From NCBI GenBank assembly GCA_023390655.1, contig JAEWCL010000014.1, forward strand, positions 1 through 64,000: DNA of 64,000 nucleotides, in the 5' to 3' direction. Both the position numbers and the translations under genes were made by a program. The stretch comes from Bacillota bacterium. GTDB lineage: Bacteria; Bacillota; Clostridia; Christensenellales; CAG-138. Position 1 is the stretch's first letter; the number at the start of each line of letters is the position of its first letter. Below the pieces are notes generated by a model, which saw only the letters and a program-made list of their open reading frames with translations, did not search any database and had not been told where the DNA came from. Of the stretch, positions 50,967-60,316 are shown piece after piece.

Positions 50967-51107
50967 GCGCGGCGCTGCGGTTTCTTGCACGGCGGCGTTT
51001 TTGGATTGCTCCCAGAAAGAAATGATTGTCCGCGCAACGCGAAAGAGGTAAGCTGAAAGAAGCATACGTTCAGACAAAATTCAACAAAAAATATTTTTAA
51101 CATATGA

Positions 51108-51178
51108 TTTGACAAACGTCAAAACGCATGTTATATTCTATTCATACCCGTGACAAACGCCAAATCAAATGTCAAAAC
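51108..51178 (+). promoter_or_regulatory. Promoter with repeated TTTGAC operator motifs
   Basis: TTGACA (51109-51114), 17-base spacer, TATATT (51132-51137). The inverted repeat TTTGAC-AAAC-GTCAAA (51108-51123) covers the -35 box; GTGACAAACGCCAAA (51150-51164) and AAATGTCAAAA (51168-51178) are related. Likely regulator sites, perhaps for one of the SorC proteins at 60-62 kb. Confidence 0.65.
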
Positions 51179-51297
51179 ACCCCGATTCAAAGTATCACCG
51201 GCCTGCGATCCATAAAAAGTCCCCCTATTCTCCAGAACTTGATACAGCATGTTTTAGCCGCCCAAAAAAGGCGGCACATAAATAAGGAGGAAGAGCC

Positions 51298-52395
51298 ATG
51301 AAAAAAGCAGTTTCTTTCGTACTTGCGTTGCTACTCATCGTCGCCGCGCTTTCGGCATGCCAGCCGACCGCGCCGGTGCAGGAACCCACAAAACCCGCGG
51401 AGCAGGCCACACAAGCGCCCGCCGCTGCAACCGAAGCGCCGAAGCCGGAAAAACCCCTTAAGATTGCATTCTTCGTATCGGATATGAGCAATGTGTTCCA
51501 TCAGGGGCAGGCTGCGGTAGCAAAAGCGTATGCAAAAGAGAAGTATGGCGCGGAAGTCTATGTGTTCGACGGCCAGTCCGACGGCACCGTGATGACCCAG
51601 AACATCGACCAGCTTCTGGCACAGGGCATGGATATGGCTACGCTGCATGTGTGGGAAGACGAAGCGGCCATCCCCGGCATCAAGGCTGCGATGGAAGCGG
51701 GCATCACCATGGCTTCGTTCTTTGGGCCGTTCCCCGGAACCGGCATGCCGGTTGTACGCAGCGATGAGGCGGGAACCTCTTTCCAGATGGGTGTGGAAAT
51801 GGCGACGCAGTGGAAGAGCGCTTACCCCGATAAGCCCATCGTGATGGTGCAGCTTGGCTGGCCCAACCATACCGAAGTAAAATCCGGTCGTACCGATCCG
51901 TTCGTAAAGGGCGTCCTCTCTGTGGATCCGTCGGCGACAGACCTCGGCTGCCGCGATGCGAGCGCCGGCGCTGATGCCGCCAAGCAGATCATTGCCGATC
52001 TTTGCGTAACCCATCCCGAAGTCAACCTCATCTACTCCGAAGCCTCCAACCTGACCGTGGGCACCATGGCCGCGCTCAGGGAGGCCGGCAGAGGCAAGTT
52101 CCAGGATGGCAAGCCCCTCACCGAGATCGTCTGCAGCGTGGACTTTGACGCGGTGGAAATGAAGGATGTGTATGATCCCAACAGTTCTTTGAAGCTCTCC
52201 ATGGGTCTGCCTCCGGTTGAAACCGCAAGGGCGAGAATTGACAATCTCTTTGCGATCCGCAACGGCGAATTGAAGCAGATTGGCGATACGGAAGTAGAAA
52301 CCTTTGCAAAGGCGTACAACGTTTCCTATTGGACGATGCCCCGTGAAGAAGCGGCACGCTGGCTGAAAGACCAGTTCGGCGTGGACGTACAATAA
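51298..52395 (+). CDS. Ribose-type ABC solute-binding lipoprotein
   Basis: 365 residues. Signal MKKAVSFVLALLLIVAALSAC (lipobox LSAC), Pro/Ala/Thr tether, and a type-I binding fold (LKIAFFVSDMSNVFHQGQAA, MDMATLHVWEDEAAIPGI, EVNLIYSEASNLTVGTMAAL). First gene of a pentulose/polyol operon, so the ligand is likely a pentitol, pentulose or related sugar. GGAGG upstream; a strong hairpin follows the stop. Confidence 0.92.
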   Translation: MKKAVSFVLALLLIVAALSACQPTAPVQEPTKPAEQATQAPAAATEAPKPEKPLKIAFFVSDMSNVFHQGQAAVAKAYAKEKYGAEVYVFDGQSDGTVMTQNIDQLLAQGMDMATLHVWEDEAAIPGIKAAMEAGITMASFFGPFPGTGMPVVRSDEAGTSFQMGVEMATQWKSAYPDKPIVMVQLGWPNHTEVKSGRTDPFVKGVLSVDPSATDLGCRDASAGADAAKQIIADLCVTHPEVNLIYSEASNLTVGTMAALREAGRGKFQDGKPLTEIVCSVDFDAVEMKDVYDPNSSLKLSMGLPPVETARARIDNLFAIRNGELKQIGDTEVETFAKAYNVSYWTMPREEAARWLKDQFGVDVQ

Positions 52396-52417
52396 AGGAA
52401 GAAAACGGAAACCCTGC

Positions 52418-52447
52418 ACGCGGGAAGGGACGCTTCCCTTCCCGCGT
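52418..52447 (+). other. Strong hairpin after binding-protein gene
   Basis: A perfect 13-bp stem ACGCGGGAAGGGA / TCCCTTCCCGCGT, loop CGCT, followed by TACTTTT. Partial terminator or mRNA stabiliser. Confidence 0.6.
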
Positions 52448-52473
52448 TACTTTTCTAAGGTGAGGGCTTGTTT

Positions 52474-53964
52474 ATGAGAAGTGATACTGTGCTTGAGATC
52501 AAAAATCTTGTCAAGGATTATCCCGGCGTCAGGGCGGTAAACGACGTCAGCTTTTCCATCAGAAGGAACACCGTCCATTGCCTGGTTGGCGAGAATGGCG
52601 CGGGAAAATCCACACTGATTAAAATCCTCACGGGCGCTGTGGCGCGCACAAGCGGCGTTGTGCTGTTAAACGGCAGCGAATACTGCGCAAGCAACCCCAA
52701 GGAAGCAAAACAAAAAGGCATCAGCACGTTGTTTCAGGAGCTCAACGTGGTGGATCAGCTGACCGTGGAAGAAAACCTCACGCTTGGCATGGAAGACACC
52801 GCGTTTGGTTTTTTGAAAAACACGGATAAAATCAAGAAAATCATCAAGGTGCTTGAAAGCCTGGAACCTTCCATCGATCCAAGGCAGCGTGTCTCTACAT
52901 TGAGCGTAGCAAAGAAGCAGATTGTTGAAATCGCAAAAGCGGTGGCCAGCGATGCTGACGTGATCATCATGGACGAACCGACAGCCGCCATTTCGGAGGC
53001 GGAAATCAACCGGCTTTTTACAATCATCAGAGGATTACGGGAGAAAAACGTTACCGTTATATATATTTCCCACAGGCTGGATGAAATCTTTGCGCTGGGC
53101 GATGATGTCACGGTCATGCGCGATGGAAAGCATATTGAAACAAAGCCCATGAGCGAGGTGAAGGACCGGGCCGAGCTCATACGCCTCATGATCGGCAAGG
53201 CCGTGTTTGAAGCGTATACGCCGCCGGAGGTGGCTGCAACGGAGCCGATCCTGGAGGTGAAGAACCTCTGCAACCACAAGCTGCGGGATGTTTCCCTGAC
53301 GGTAAAAAAGGGCGAAATCGTAGGGTTCTACGGCCTTGTCGGCGCGGGCAAGACGGAGCTTGCGCGCGCGATCTACGGCGCGGACCCGTACGAGGGTGAA
53401 ATCCTGTTCAAAGGGAAGAAGCTCCAGCCGTCCCCAAGCAAGGCGATTGAGGCGGGGATTGCGCTTGTTCCGGAGGAACGGCGCTCGCAGGGGCTGTTTA
53501 CCATACTCACCATACGCGGCAATGTGCCCGTAATGAATATGAAGAAGATCTCCAAAAGAGGCTTTATCAATACCGCTATGGAAAAACAGGTCACCATCGA
53601 TTATATCGATCAGCTCAGCATTGCCACGAAGGGCACCGAGAAGGAGACCTCCAAACTGTCCGGCGGCAACCAGCAAAAGGTGGTGTTCGCCAAGTGTCTG
53701 TTTGCGGATGCGGACCTTCTGATGCTGGATGAACCGACGCGCGGTATCGACGTCGGCGCAAAGAGCGAAATCTACAACATCATCCGGCAGCTCTCCCGGG
53801 AAGGAAAGTCCATCATGATTTTTTCCTCAGAGCTTCCCGAAATTGTGAACCTGTGCGACAGCATCTACCTGCTGTATGACGGGGAGATGAAGGCCAGCCT
53901 GCAAAACGGTTGCGATATCAACTACGAAACGATCATTCACATTGTAACAGGGGGGGCACAGTAG
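52474..53964 (+). CDS. Ribose-type ABC ATPase (two nucleotide-binding domains)
   Basis: 496 residues. Domain 1: VGENGAGKSTLIKIL, STLSVAKKQIVEIAKAV, VIIMDEPTAAIS. Domain 2: GLVGAGKTELARAIYG, LSGGNQQKVVFAKCL, LMLDEPTRGIDVGAK. The start at 52474 fits AGGTGAGGG; a TTG 6 bases upstream is too close to it. Its TAG stop overlaps the GTG start of the first permease. Confidence 0.92.
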   Translation: MRSDTVLEIKNLVKDYPGVRAVNDVSFSIRRNTVHCLVGENGAGKSTLIKILTGAVARTSGVVLLNGSEYCASNPKEAKQKGISTLFQELNVVDQLTVEENLTLGMEDTAFGFLKNTDKIKKIIKVLESLEPSIDPRQRVSTLSVAKKQIVEIAKAVASDADVIIMDEPTAAISEAEINRLFTIIRGLREKNVTVIYISHRLDEIFALGDDVTVMRDGKHIETKPMSEVKDRAELIRLMIGKAVFEAYTPPEVAATEPILEVKNLCNHKLRDVSLTVKKGEIVGFYGLVGAGKTELARAIYGADPYEGEILFKGKKLQPSPSKAIEAGIALVPEERRSQGLFTILTIRGNVPVMNMKKISKRGFINTAMEKQVTIDYIDQLSIATKGTEKETSKLSGGNQQKVVFAKCLFADADLLMLDEPTRGIDVGAKSEIYNIIRQLSREGKSIMIFSSELPEIVNLCDSIYLLYDGEMKASLQNGCDINYETIIHIVTGGAQ

Positions 53965-54980
53965 TGGAAAGCAACTCGATTCCAAAGTCCATCAAAGGCA
54001 AGCTGAGCAACGACGCGTACATTACGCTGTTCATGGGAATTGTGCTCGTCGTGCTGTTTGGCGTTGCGTGCGCGTTTGTGCCCAATTTCTTTCTCCCCCG
54101 TAACATGCTCAACCTCGTCACAAATTATTGGCACGTCATCATACTGGGCATCGGCGTGACATTTTTGCTGATCACGGGCAATTTTGATATGTCTGTGAGC
54201 GGCGTTATCGCCATGTCCGGGGTATTGTCCGTTTATTTTTGCCAAAGCCCGAACGGCGGGATGGAGCTTGCAAGCGGCCTAGGGATGCCTTACGGACTCT
54301 CGGTCGTGCTCACGCTGCTGTGCGCGCTTGTCATTGGCGGCATCAACGCGTTCTTTATCGCGCGGCTCAGGGTTGCTTCTATTATTGTGACGCTGGGCAC
54401 GATGTCCATTGCACGCGGGATTGCGCAGATCGCGGCACTTGGCGCGCAGAGAAACACCAATCTCCCGGACAGCTTTGGGATGATTGGAAACGCGGCTGTG
54501 CCGGGGACGGCAATCAAGCTGCCTGTACTCATCATGGCGGCGTTGGTATTGATCGCTGTCGTGATTGAGAAAAAGTACGTGTTCGGCAGGCGCACCTACC
54601 TCATCGGCGCAAATATGGAGGCCGCGCGGCTTTCCGGCGTGAAGGTGGAACGGCACTTGACGCTGTTATACCTGATGAGTGCGTTGCTTGCGGGAATTAC
54701 CGGGGTGCTGATGGCCTCCGAATATAAGGCGGGCCTTTCGAACCGCGCGCTCGGGTATGAGTTTGACGCGCTCGTGATTGCGCTCCTGGGCGGCACCAGC
54801 ATATCGGGCGGCTTTGGGTCGGTGCTTGGCACGGTGATTGGCGCGCTGATCCTCTCCGTGGTCACTTCCGCGGCTACAGGACTGCTGCTCTCTCCTGACT
54901 GGCAGTTTTTGATCAAGGGTATTGTGACCTTCCTTGCCATTCTTGCACAGGGCATTGCGTTGAACAGGCGAAAGGGGTAA
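53964..54980 (+). CDS. Ribose-type ABC permease 1
   Basis: 338 residues, about 9 membrane spans: ILGIGVTFLLITGNFDMSVS, GRRTYLIGANMEAARLSGV and LLGGTSISGGFGSVLGTVIGA. GTG start overlapping the previous stop, with a GGGGGG ribosome site. Together with permease 2 it would form a heterodimer. Confidence 0.9.
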   Translation: MESNSIPKSIKGKLSNDAYITLFMGIVLVVLFGVACAFVPNFFLPRNMLNLVTNYWHVIILGIGVTFLLITGNFDMSVSGVIAMSGVLSVYFCQSPNGGMELASGLGMPYGLSVVLTLLCALVIGGINAFFIARLRVASIIVTLGTMSIARGIAQIAALGAQRNTNLPDSFGMIGNAAVPGTAIKLPVLIMAALVLIAVVIEKKYVFGRRTYLIGANMEAARLSGVKVERHLTLLYLMSALLAGITGVLMASEYKAGLSNRALGYEFDALVIALLGGTSISGGFGSVLGTVIGALILSVVTSAATGLLLSPDWQFLIKGIVTFLAILAQGIALNRRKG

Positions 54981-55060
54981 TACGGATTCCCGCGCAGCGG
55001 TACAACGGTTCCCCATTCGTATACCCCCAACGGGCGACAATTTTGAAGGAGAGTTGCTTC

Positions 55061-56086
55061 ATGACAGATCCCATCAACATTCCGCGCCGCCAGAGTACAG
55101 ACTGGAAGGCAATCGCGAAAAACACATACATCTATGCCGTTCTCTTGCTGATCGTTGTCATCTTTTCGGTCATCCGGCTCGATGAGGTCGATCTGTTCGG
55201 CAGAGGGCACTTTTTAAGCCCGGACAGTCTGATCAATCTTGTGCGTATGTCGGTTCCCATCATGACGCTCAGCGGCGGGTTTACACTGCTGATGATTTCA
55301 GGCCATATCGACCTTTCCGTGGGCAGCGCGATGAGCCTGAGCGCAGTCGTGTTTTCCTGGCTGGTGCTAAACGGCGTCCCCGTTGTCATCGCCATGGCGG
55401 TCACGGTGCTCTTAGGCGTAGGGCTTGGGCTCATCAACGGGTACCTGGTGATGCAGCTTCGCATTACGCCGGTCATCGCAACGCTGGTAACGCTCAACGT
55501 GTATAAAGGGGTGGCGCTTTTGATTGTGCCGGACGGCATATCGGCCATTAAGAGCACCGCTACCCAGTCGATGCCCGCATATATCAACGAGTATGCGAGA
55601 AAACCCCTGCTGCTTGGGCTGCCCGCCGCGTTTTATGTGGCGCTGGCGCTGATTGTGATACTCATTATCGTGCAGCGGAGAACCATATTGGGCAAATATG
55701 CCGCCGCAATCGGCGGCAACCGCACCGCTGCCGAGCTTTCGGGCATTAACGCGGTCAAAATCGTGTGGATTTTATATGCGATCGTGGGTGTGCTTGCGGC
55801 GTTCGCGGGGTTTGCGCGGGCCAGCTACATGTCTTTGGGCGATCCGCTTTCCGGGGACGGCATGGAAACGGATTGTATTATCGCGGTGCTGCTGGGCGGC
55901 ACGGCGTTTGCCGGCGGGGAAGGTTCGGTGGCGAAGACGGTCATCGGCGCGCTGATCATCATGTGCATGACGACTGGCCTCATGACAGTCATCGAACCCT
56001 ACTATCAGGCGTTTGCAAAAGGCGCTGTGCTCATTATGGCGGTTACGCTCAACCATCTTCTGGTCAGGCAGAAGGTATGCGCATAG
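55061..56086 (+). CDS. Ribose-type ABC permease 2
   Basis: 341 residues, about 9 membrane spans: VPIMTLSGGFTLLMISGHID, GKYAAAIGGNRTAAELSGI and LLGGTAFAGGEGSVAKTVIGA. Separate from and only moderately similar to permease 1. GAAGGAG before the ATG at 55061. Confidence 0.92.
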   Translation: MTDPINIPRRQSTDWKAIAKNTYIYAVLLLIVVIFSVIRLDEVDLFGRGHFLSPDSLINLVRMSVPIMTLSGGFTLLMISGHIDLSVGSAMSLSAVVFSWLVLNGVPVVIAMAVTVLLGVGLGLINGYLVMQLRITPVIATLVTLNVYKGVALLIVPDGISAIKSTATQSMPAYINEYARKPLLLGLPAAFYVALALIVILIIVQRRTILGKYAAAIGGNRTAAELSGINAVKIVWILYAIVGVLAAFAGFARASYMSLGDPLSGDGMETDCIIAVLLGGTAFAGGEGSVAKTVIGALIIMCMTTGLMTVIEPYYQAFAKGAVLIMAVTLNHLLVRQKVCA

Positions 56087-56153
56087 CTTACGGGCGTCAA
56101 TGCCGGGAAAAGGGACGCAGTGCAATAAAATAGTTTGATGCTGAGGTGCTTTT

Positions 56154-57014
56154 GTGGCTGAGGTAAATTTGTTCGGATTATATGAAAAAGCGCTGCCCGC
56201 ATATCTGACATGGGAAGAAAAGCTTTCTTTTGCAAAGTATGCCGGCTACGACTTTATGGAAATGAGTGTGGACGAGTCGGATGAACGGCTCGAACGGCTG
56301 TACCGGCTGCAGCAGACGCAGGAGAGCATCCGCAATGCCATTACAAAGACGGGTGTGCCGGTGCTGACGATGTGCCTGAGCGGCAACCGGCGCTACCCCA
56401 TCGGCAGCAGGGAGAGCGATGTGCGCGGCAAGGGCATGGAGATGATCCGGCTTGCAATACAGCTTGCTGTCGGCGTGGGCATCCGTGTGGTGCAGCTTGC
56501 CGGATACGATGAATATTACAACGAATCGGACGAGGTCACGCGGGCGTTGTTTGCGCAGTCGCTCAGGGACTGTGTGGACGCCGCGGAGCGCTACGGCGTG
56601 ATGCTGGCCATTGAAACGATGGATACCGAGTTGATGGGCTCCATCGCGAACATTATGCCGTATATCCGAGAGATCGGCTCGCCCTGGCTGAGCATTTACC
56701 CGGATATCGGCAACCTGTCCTCGCGCAAGGTGGATATTGAAGCGGATTTCCGCTCGGGATGCGGGCATATTGCGGCCATCCATCTGAAGGATACGCGGGA
56801 GAACGAGTTCAGGCGCGTGGAATTCGGGGAAGGGATTGTGGACTTTACGCAATTCTTCATGCTCCTTGGAAGCATCGGCTACAAAGGGCCGTTTGTGGTG
56901 GAAATGTGGTCTGACGACGATCTGAATTCGATTCCCAACGTCAAACGGGCGAGGGAATTCTTGCTCAGTAAGCAGGAGGAAGCCGGATGCCGCATGACCC
57001 TGACGAGATCATGA
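56154..57014 (+). CDS. L-xylulose/L-ribulose-5-phosphate 3-epimerase-like (UlaE family)
   Basis: 286 residues, xylose-isomerase-like TIM barrel. LFGLYEKALPAYLTWEEKLSFAKYAGYDFMEMSVDESDERL (first ~50 residues, quoted in part: GYDFMEMSVDESDERL), catalytic Glu in GVMLAIETMD, metal ligands in YPDIGNLSS and HLKDTRENEFRRV, and second Glu in GPFVVEMW match UlaE/SgbU. It would interconvert L-xylulose 5-phosphate and L-ribulose 5-phosphate. GTG start with GAGGTG upstream. No UlaF-type 4-epimerase is in the window. Confidence 0.88.
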   Translation: MAEVNLFGLYEKALPAYLTWEEKLSFAKYAGYDFMEMSVDESDERLERLYRLQQTQESIRNAITKTGVPVLTMCLSGNRRYPIGSRESDVRGKGMEMIRLAIQLAVGVGIRVVQLAGYDEYYNESDEVTRALFAQSLRDCVDAAERYGVMLAIETMDTELMGSIANIMPYIREIGSPWLSIYPDIGNLSSRKVDIEADFRSGCGHIAAIHLKDTRENEFRRVEFGEGIVDFTQFFMLLGSIGYKGPFVVEMWSDDDLNSIPNVKRAREFLLSKQEEAGCRMTLTRS

Positions 57015-57060
57015 CTAAAAGAAAAAGCATGTATGACGAGGATGTAAAGGAGAGAACAGT

Positions 57061-58221
57061 ATGTTGGAATTTGAGAATTTTGTACCGGTAAATGTGATCT
57101 TCGGGTCAAAAAAGCTTGAAACGATCGGGACGCATGTAAAAGCGCACGGAACAAAGGCGCTCCTTGTTACCACCGGCCCGTTTTTTAGAACCAGCGGCCT
57201 GGCGGGGAGAATAGAGGCATACCTGCGGGAAGCCGGTGTGGGCAGCGTATTTTTCTGTGATGTGTCGCCCAACCCCCACCTGCATGAAGCGCTTGCCGGC
57301 GCAGAGCTTGCAAAGCGGGAAAACTGCGATGTCGTTATCGGCTTGGGCGGCGGCAGCGCGATTGACGCGGCCAAGTGCATTGCAGTAGCGGTAGCGCAGG
57401 GGGGTGAGGACCTGTGGAGCTATTGGATGGGAGAGAAGCCGATTTATGCGGCGCTGCCGATCATTGCCGTGACGACGACGTCGGGCACCGGCAGCCACAT
57501 TTCGCCGTATTCCGTGATCACCAATACCCAAACGGGGGAGAAACCCGGCGCAGGCTCGCCGCTGCTGTTTGCAAAGGTCGCCATTGTGGACCCGGAGCTG
57601 ATGATTTCCCTTCCGGTGAAGATGACGGCTTCTACCGGGTACGATGTGCTGGCGCATGCGATTGAGGCGTATACCAGCAAGAACGCGACGCCGTTTTCCG
57701 AGCTGTACTGCGAGAAGTCCATTAAATTGGTCGGCAAGTACCTGCGCAGGGTGGTCATGGACGGAAGCGATGTGGAAGCGCGCGTAATGATGGCGCTTGC
57801 GGATACGTTCTCCGGCTATGGCATTGCCATTGCCGTCATCACCATGTGCCACGCGATGGCGCACGCGGTGGGCGGCGTGTGCAACACCGTACACGGCGAG
57901 AGCCTGGCCGCCATGACGCCTGCGGCGATGCGGCACAGCATGGACAGGAGCCCTGAAAAATACAAGCGCATCGGCGCATGGCTCTCCGGCTATGACGTTG
58001 TGCCCGAAGGCTGGACGACGGAACAAACCGTGCAGGCGGTGGAAGCATTGATCCGCGATATCGGCATGGATACCCCGCTTTCCAAGCAGGGCGTACGGCG
58101 TGAGGACTTTGACAAGATCATTGCGGGTACTGTCGGCTATATGAGCGGCGGCTGCGAGATTGACCCCGCGGCGCCCATATCCGCAGAGGATGTGCGCAAG
58201 GTTCTTGAGGCTTCCTTCTAG
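57061..58221 (+). CDS. Iron-containing (type III) alcohol dehydrogenase
   Basis: 386 residues. DVVIGLGGGSAIDAAKCIA (~95) binds NAD; metal ligands are expected in VDPELM, TGYDVLAHAIEAYTS (~200), MCHAMAHAVGG (~263) and CNTVHGESLA (~277). It would reduce or oxidise a polyol or short aldehyde in the pathway. AAAGGAG upstream; between the epimerase and AllA-like genes. Confidence 0.92.
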   Translation: MLEFENFVPVNVIFGSKKLETIGTHVKAHGTKALLVTTGPFFRTSGLAGRIEAYLREAGVGSVFFCDVSPNPHLHEALAGAELAKRENCDVVIGLGGGSAIDAAKCIAVAVAQGGEDLWSYWMGEKPIYAALPIIAVTTTSGTGSHISPYSVITNTQTGEKPGAGSPLLFAKVAIVDPELMISLPVKMTASTGYDVLAHAIEAYTSKNATPFSELYCEKSIKLVGKYLRRVVMDGSDVEARVMMALADTFSGYGIAIAVITMCHAMAHAVGGVCNTVHGESLAAMTPAAMRHSMDRSPEKYKRIGAWLSGYDVVPEGWTTEQTVQAVEALIRDIGMDTPLSKQGVRREDFDKIIAGTVGYMSGGCEIDPAAPISAEDVRKVLEASF

Positions 58222-58233
58222 GAGGGCAAACGC

Positions 58234-58743
58234 ATGAGAACGATTGGCTATCATCGCCTGACCCGTGACGCGTTTGCGCCGTATGGGTCCTATGCCGGCA
58301 TCCTTGCGCCGGAGGGCGCGCACTTTGGCGGGCCGCCGGTGGAGTTTTACCGGGACATGGCGCAGCAGACGCTTGGCGGCGCCGATATGGTCTCCTATTC
58401 CTGCTGCGTGGTACGCGCGAAGGAGGAATGGGTGATTGAAAATGCGGAGTATCACAACCATACCTGCGAGGCAATTCTCTGTCTGGATGGAGATTACCTC
58501 ATGCATGTCGCGCCCGCCTGCCAGGAGGGTGAAGAGCCGTGGGACGATATAAAGGTATTCCTGATCCCCAAGGGCACGCTGGTCGTTACCCGGCCCGGCG
58601 TATGGCACCAGGCAGGATTTCCGTATGGCTGCGCCGAAGTACATATACTGTGCGCATTGCCGGAGCGTGCGTATGTGAACGACTGCGTATTTCAAACAAT
58701 ACCCGAAGAAAAGCGGATCAAAGTGGTGGATGCGCCCGCCTGA
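58234..58743 (+). CDS. AllA-like cupin protein (second copy)
   Basis: 169 residues. FAPYGSYAGILAPEG at the start, EAILCLDGDYLMHVAPAC and VFLIPKGTLVVTRPGVWHQAGFP towards the end follow the ureidoglycolate-lyase-type cupin pattern. It is distantly similar in layout to the protein at 25455. No ureide genes are nearby; linkage with an FGGY kinase suggests a sugar-derivative role. AGGAGG upstream. Confidence 0.7.
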   Translation: MRTIGYHRLTRDAFAPYGSYAGILAPEGAHFGGPPVEFYRDMAQQTLGGADMVSYSCCVVRAKEEWVIENAEYHNHTCEAILCLDGDYLMHVAPACQEGEEPWDDIKVFLIPKGTLVVTRPGVWHQAGFPYGCAEVHILCALPERAYVNDCVFQTIPEEKRIKVVDAPA

Positions 58744-58781
58744 AACATGTCGGCGCGCCTTCAGCTAAAAAAGGAGCGGGC

Positions 58782-60299
58782 ATGAGCAAACGGTATCTGC
58801 TGGGGCTGGACAATGGCGGGACAGTGGTAAAAGCGGCGCTGTATGATGTAGAGGGCAATATGCTTGCCTGCGCGCGCGCCGGTATCCGGACCATACTCGG
58901 CGCATCCGGCGAGGTGGAGCGGGACATGGCGGCGCTCTTTGCGGCGAACTGCGCCGTACTGCGCGAAGTGGTGGAAAAAGCTTGTATCGATCGCGCGGAT
59001 ATTCTGGGCGTGAGTGTTTCCGGGCATGGCAATGGCCTGTACCTGGTGGATGTGGACGGGGAACCCGTCAGGAACGGCATTTATTCGACCGACCTTCGCG
59101 CAAAGGCATTTATGCGCAGGCTTGAGGAAACAGGCGTCAGCCACAGCATGTTCGAAAAGACCATGCTCTTGGCGTATGCCGGGCAGCCGGGGCCGTTGCT
59201 CCATCATTTGCAGCAATCGGAGCCGGATGCCGTTTTAAAGGCCCGATGGGCGCTTGGATGCAACGATTATATCCGCTTTTGCCTGACAGGAACGGCTTTT
59301 GCGGAGCTTACCAACGCGTCGGCCGCGGGGGTGCTCAACCAGCGTACCCGGCTTTATGAGGAAAGCCTGTTTGCGGCAATGGAGATTCCGGGCTGCATGC
59401 GCCTTTTCCCGCCGCTGTTGCCCTCCAACGGGATTTGCGGCGTTGTTAGTGCGCGCGCAGCGCAGGAGACAGGGCTTTCGGAAGGGATGCCGGTCGCGGG
59501 AGGCATGATCGATATTACGGCGTGCGCAATCGCCGCGGGCATTACCGATGAAAGTAGGCTCTGCCTGATTGCGGGGACCTGGAGCATCAATGAATATATC
59601 ACGAAAGAGCCGCCCCTGGCGAGGGAACTGCTGCTTGCATCCGTTTACTGTATTGACGGCTATTATCTGGTCGCGGATGGAAGCATGACGTCTGCGGGGA
59701 ACCTGGAGTGGTTTGTACAGGAATTTCTACAGGCGGAGCGGGCAGAGATGCAGGCGCAGGGGAATACGGTATACGATGCCGCAAACGCCCTTGTCGCTTC
59801 CGTTGCGCCGGAGGAAGAAGGCATTGTATTTTTGCCGTTCTTGTACGGCGCCAATGTGGAAGGGGATGTCCGCGCCTGCTTCCTTGGACTTAGCGGCAGG
59901 CACAATAAGGCGCATATGCTGCGCGCAATCTATGAAGGGATCGCGTTTTCGCACAGGATGCATGTGGAGCGCCTGCTCCGCTACCGCGACAGGCCGCAGG
60001 CGGTACGCATCGCGGGGGGTGCAGGCAAGTCGGAGATTTGGGTGCAGATATTTGCAGATGTGCTGCAGATGCCCGTGGAGGTCACGGCGGGCGAGGAGCT
60101 TGGCGCAATGGGCGCGGCCATGTGCGCGGGTGTAGCGGCGGGAGCATACGCTTCCATGCAGGAAGCGGCGGAGGTCTTCACAAAGATTTCTTATGTATGC
60201 GAGCCTGACGGCGCGAAGAAAACGCTGTATGAGCGCAAGTATGCGTTCTACAAAAAAGCGATCGGCTGCCTTGCGTCCTTATGGACAGAAGACGCGTAA
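58782..60299 (+). CDS. FGGY-family carbohydrate kinase, L-xylulokinase-like
   Basis: 505 residues. N-terminal ATPase fold YLLGLDNGGTVVKAALYDVEGN, SVSGHGNGLYLVD, STDLRAKAFMRRL, YAGQPGPLLHHLQQSEPDAV, CNDYIRFCLTGTAFAELTN, and C-terminal GTWSINEYITKEP and RIAGGAGKSEIWVQIFADVLQMPVEV (quoted in part) resemble L-xylulokinase (LyxK) more than D-xylulokinase. Phosphorylates a ketopentose or similar sugar for the upstream UlaE-like epimerase. Start at 58782 with AAAAGGAG. Confidence 0.88.
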   Translation: MSKRYLLGLDNGGTVVKAALYDVEGNMLACARAGIRTILGASGEVERDMAALFAANCAVLREVVEKACIDRADILGVSVSGHGNGLYLVDVDGEPVRNGIYSTDLRAKAFMRRLEETGVSHSMFEKTMLLAYAGQPGPLLHHLQQSEPDAVLKARWALGCNDYIRFCLTGTAFAELTNASAAGVLNQRTRLYEESLFAAMEIPGCMRLFPPLLPSNGICGVVSARAAQETGLSEGMPVAGGMIDITACAIAAGITDESRLCLIAGTWSINEYITKEPPLARELLLASVYCIDGYYLVADGSMTSAGNLEWFVQEFLQAERAEMQAQGNTVYDAANALVASVAPEEEGIVFLPFLYGANVEGDVRACFLGLSGRHNKAHMLRAIYEGIAFSHRMHVERLLRYRDRPQAVRIAGGAGKSEIWVQIFADVLQMPVEVTAGEELGAMGAAMCAGVAAGAYASMQEAAEVFTKISYVCEPDGAKKTLYERKYAFYKKAIGCLASLWTEDA

Positions 60300-60316
60300 T
60301 AACGGGGGAATATGTG

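Larger units (their letters stand above)
50876..51297. other. Divergent intergenic region
   Basis: About 420 bases between the AraC gene and the plus-strand ABC operon. It contains the promoters of both and repeated TTTGAC motifs. A small GCCGCC / GGCGGC hairpin precedes the ribosome site of the binding protein. No gene seen. Confidence 0.65.

Noticed and set aside
57106..58695. 529-codon antisense open frame over the iron alcohol dehydrogenase
   Set aside because: Shadow of conserved genes on the other strand.
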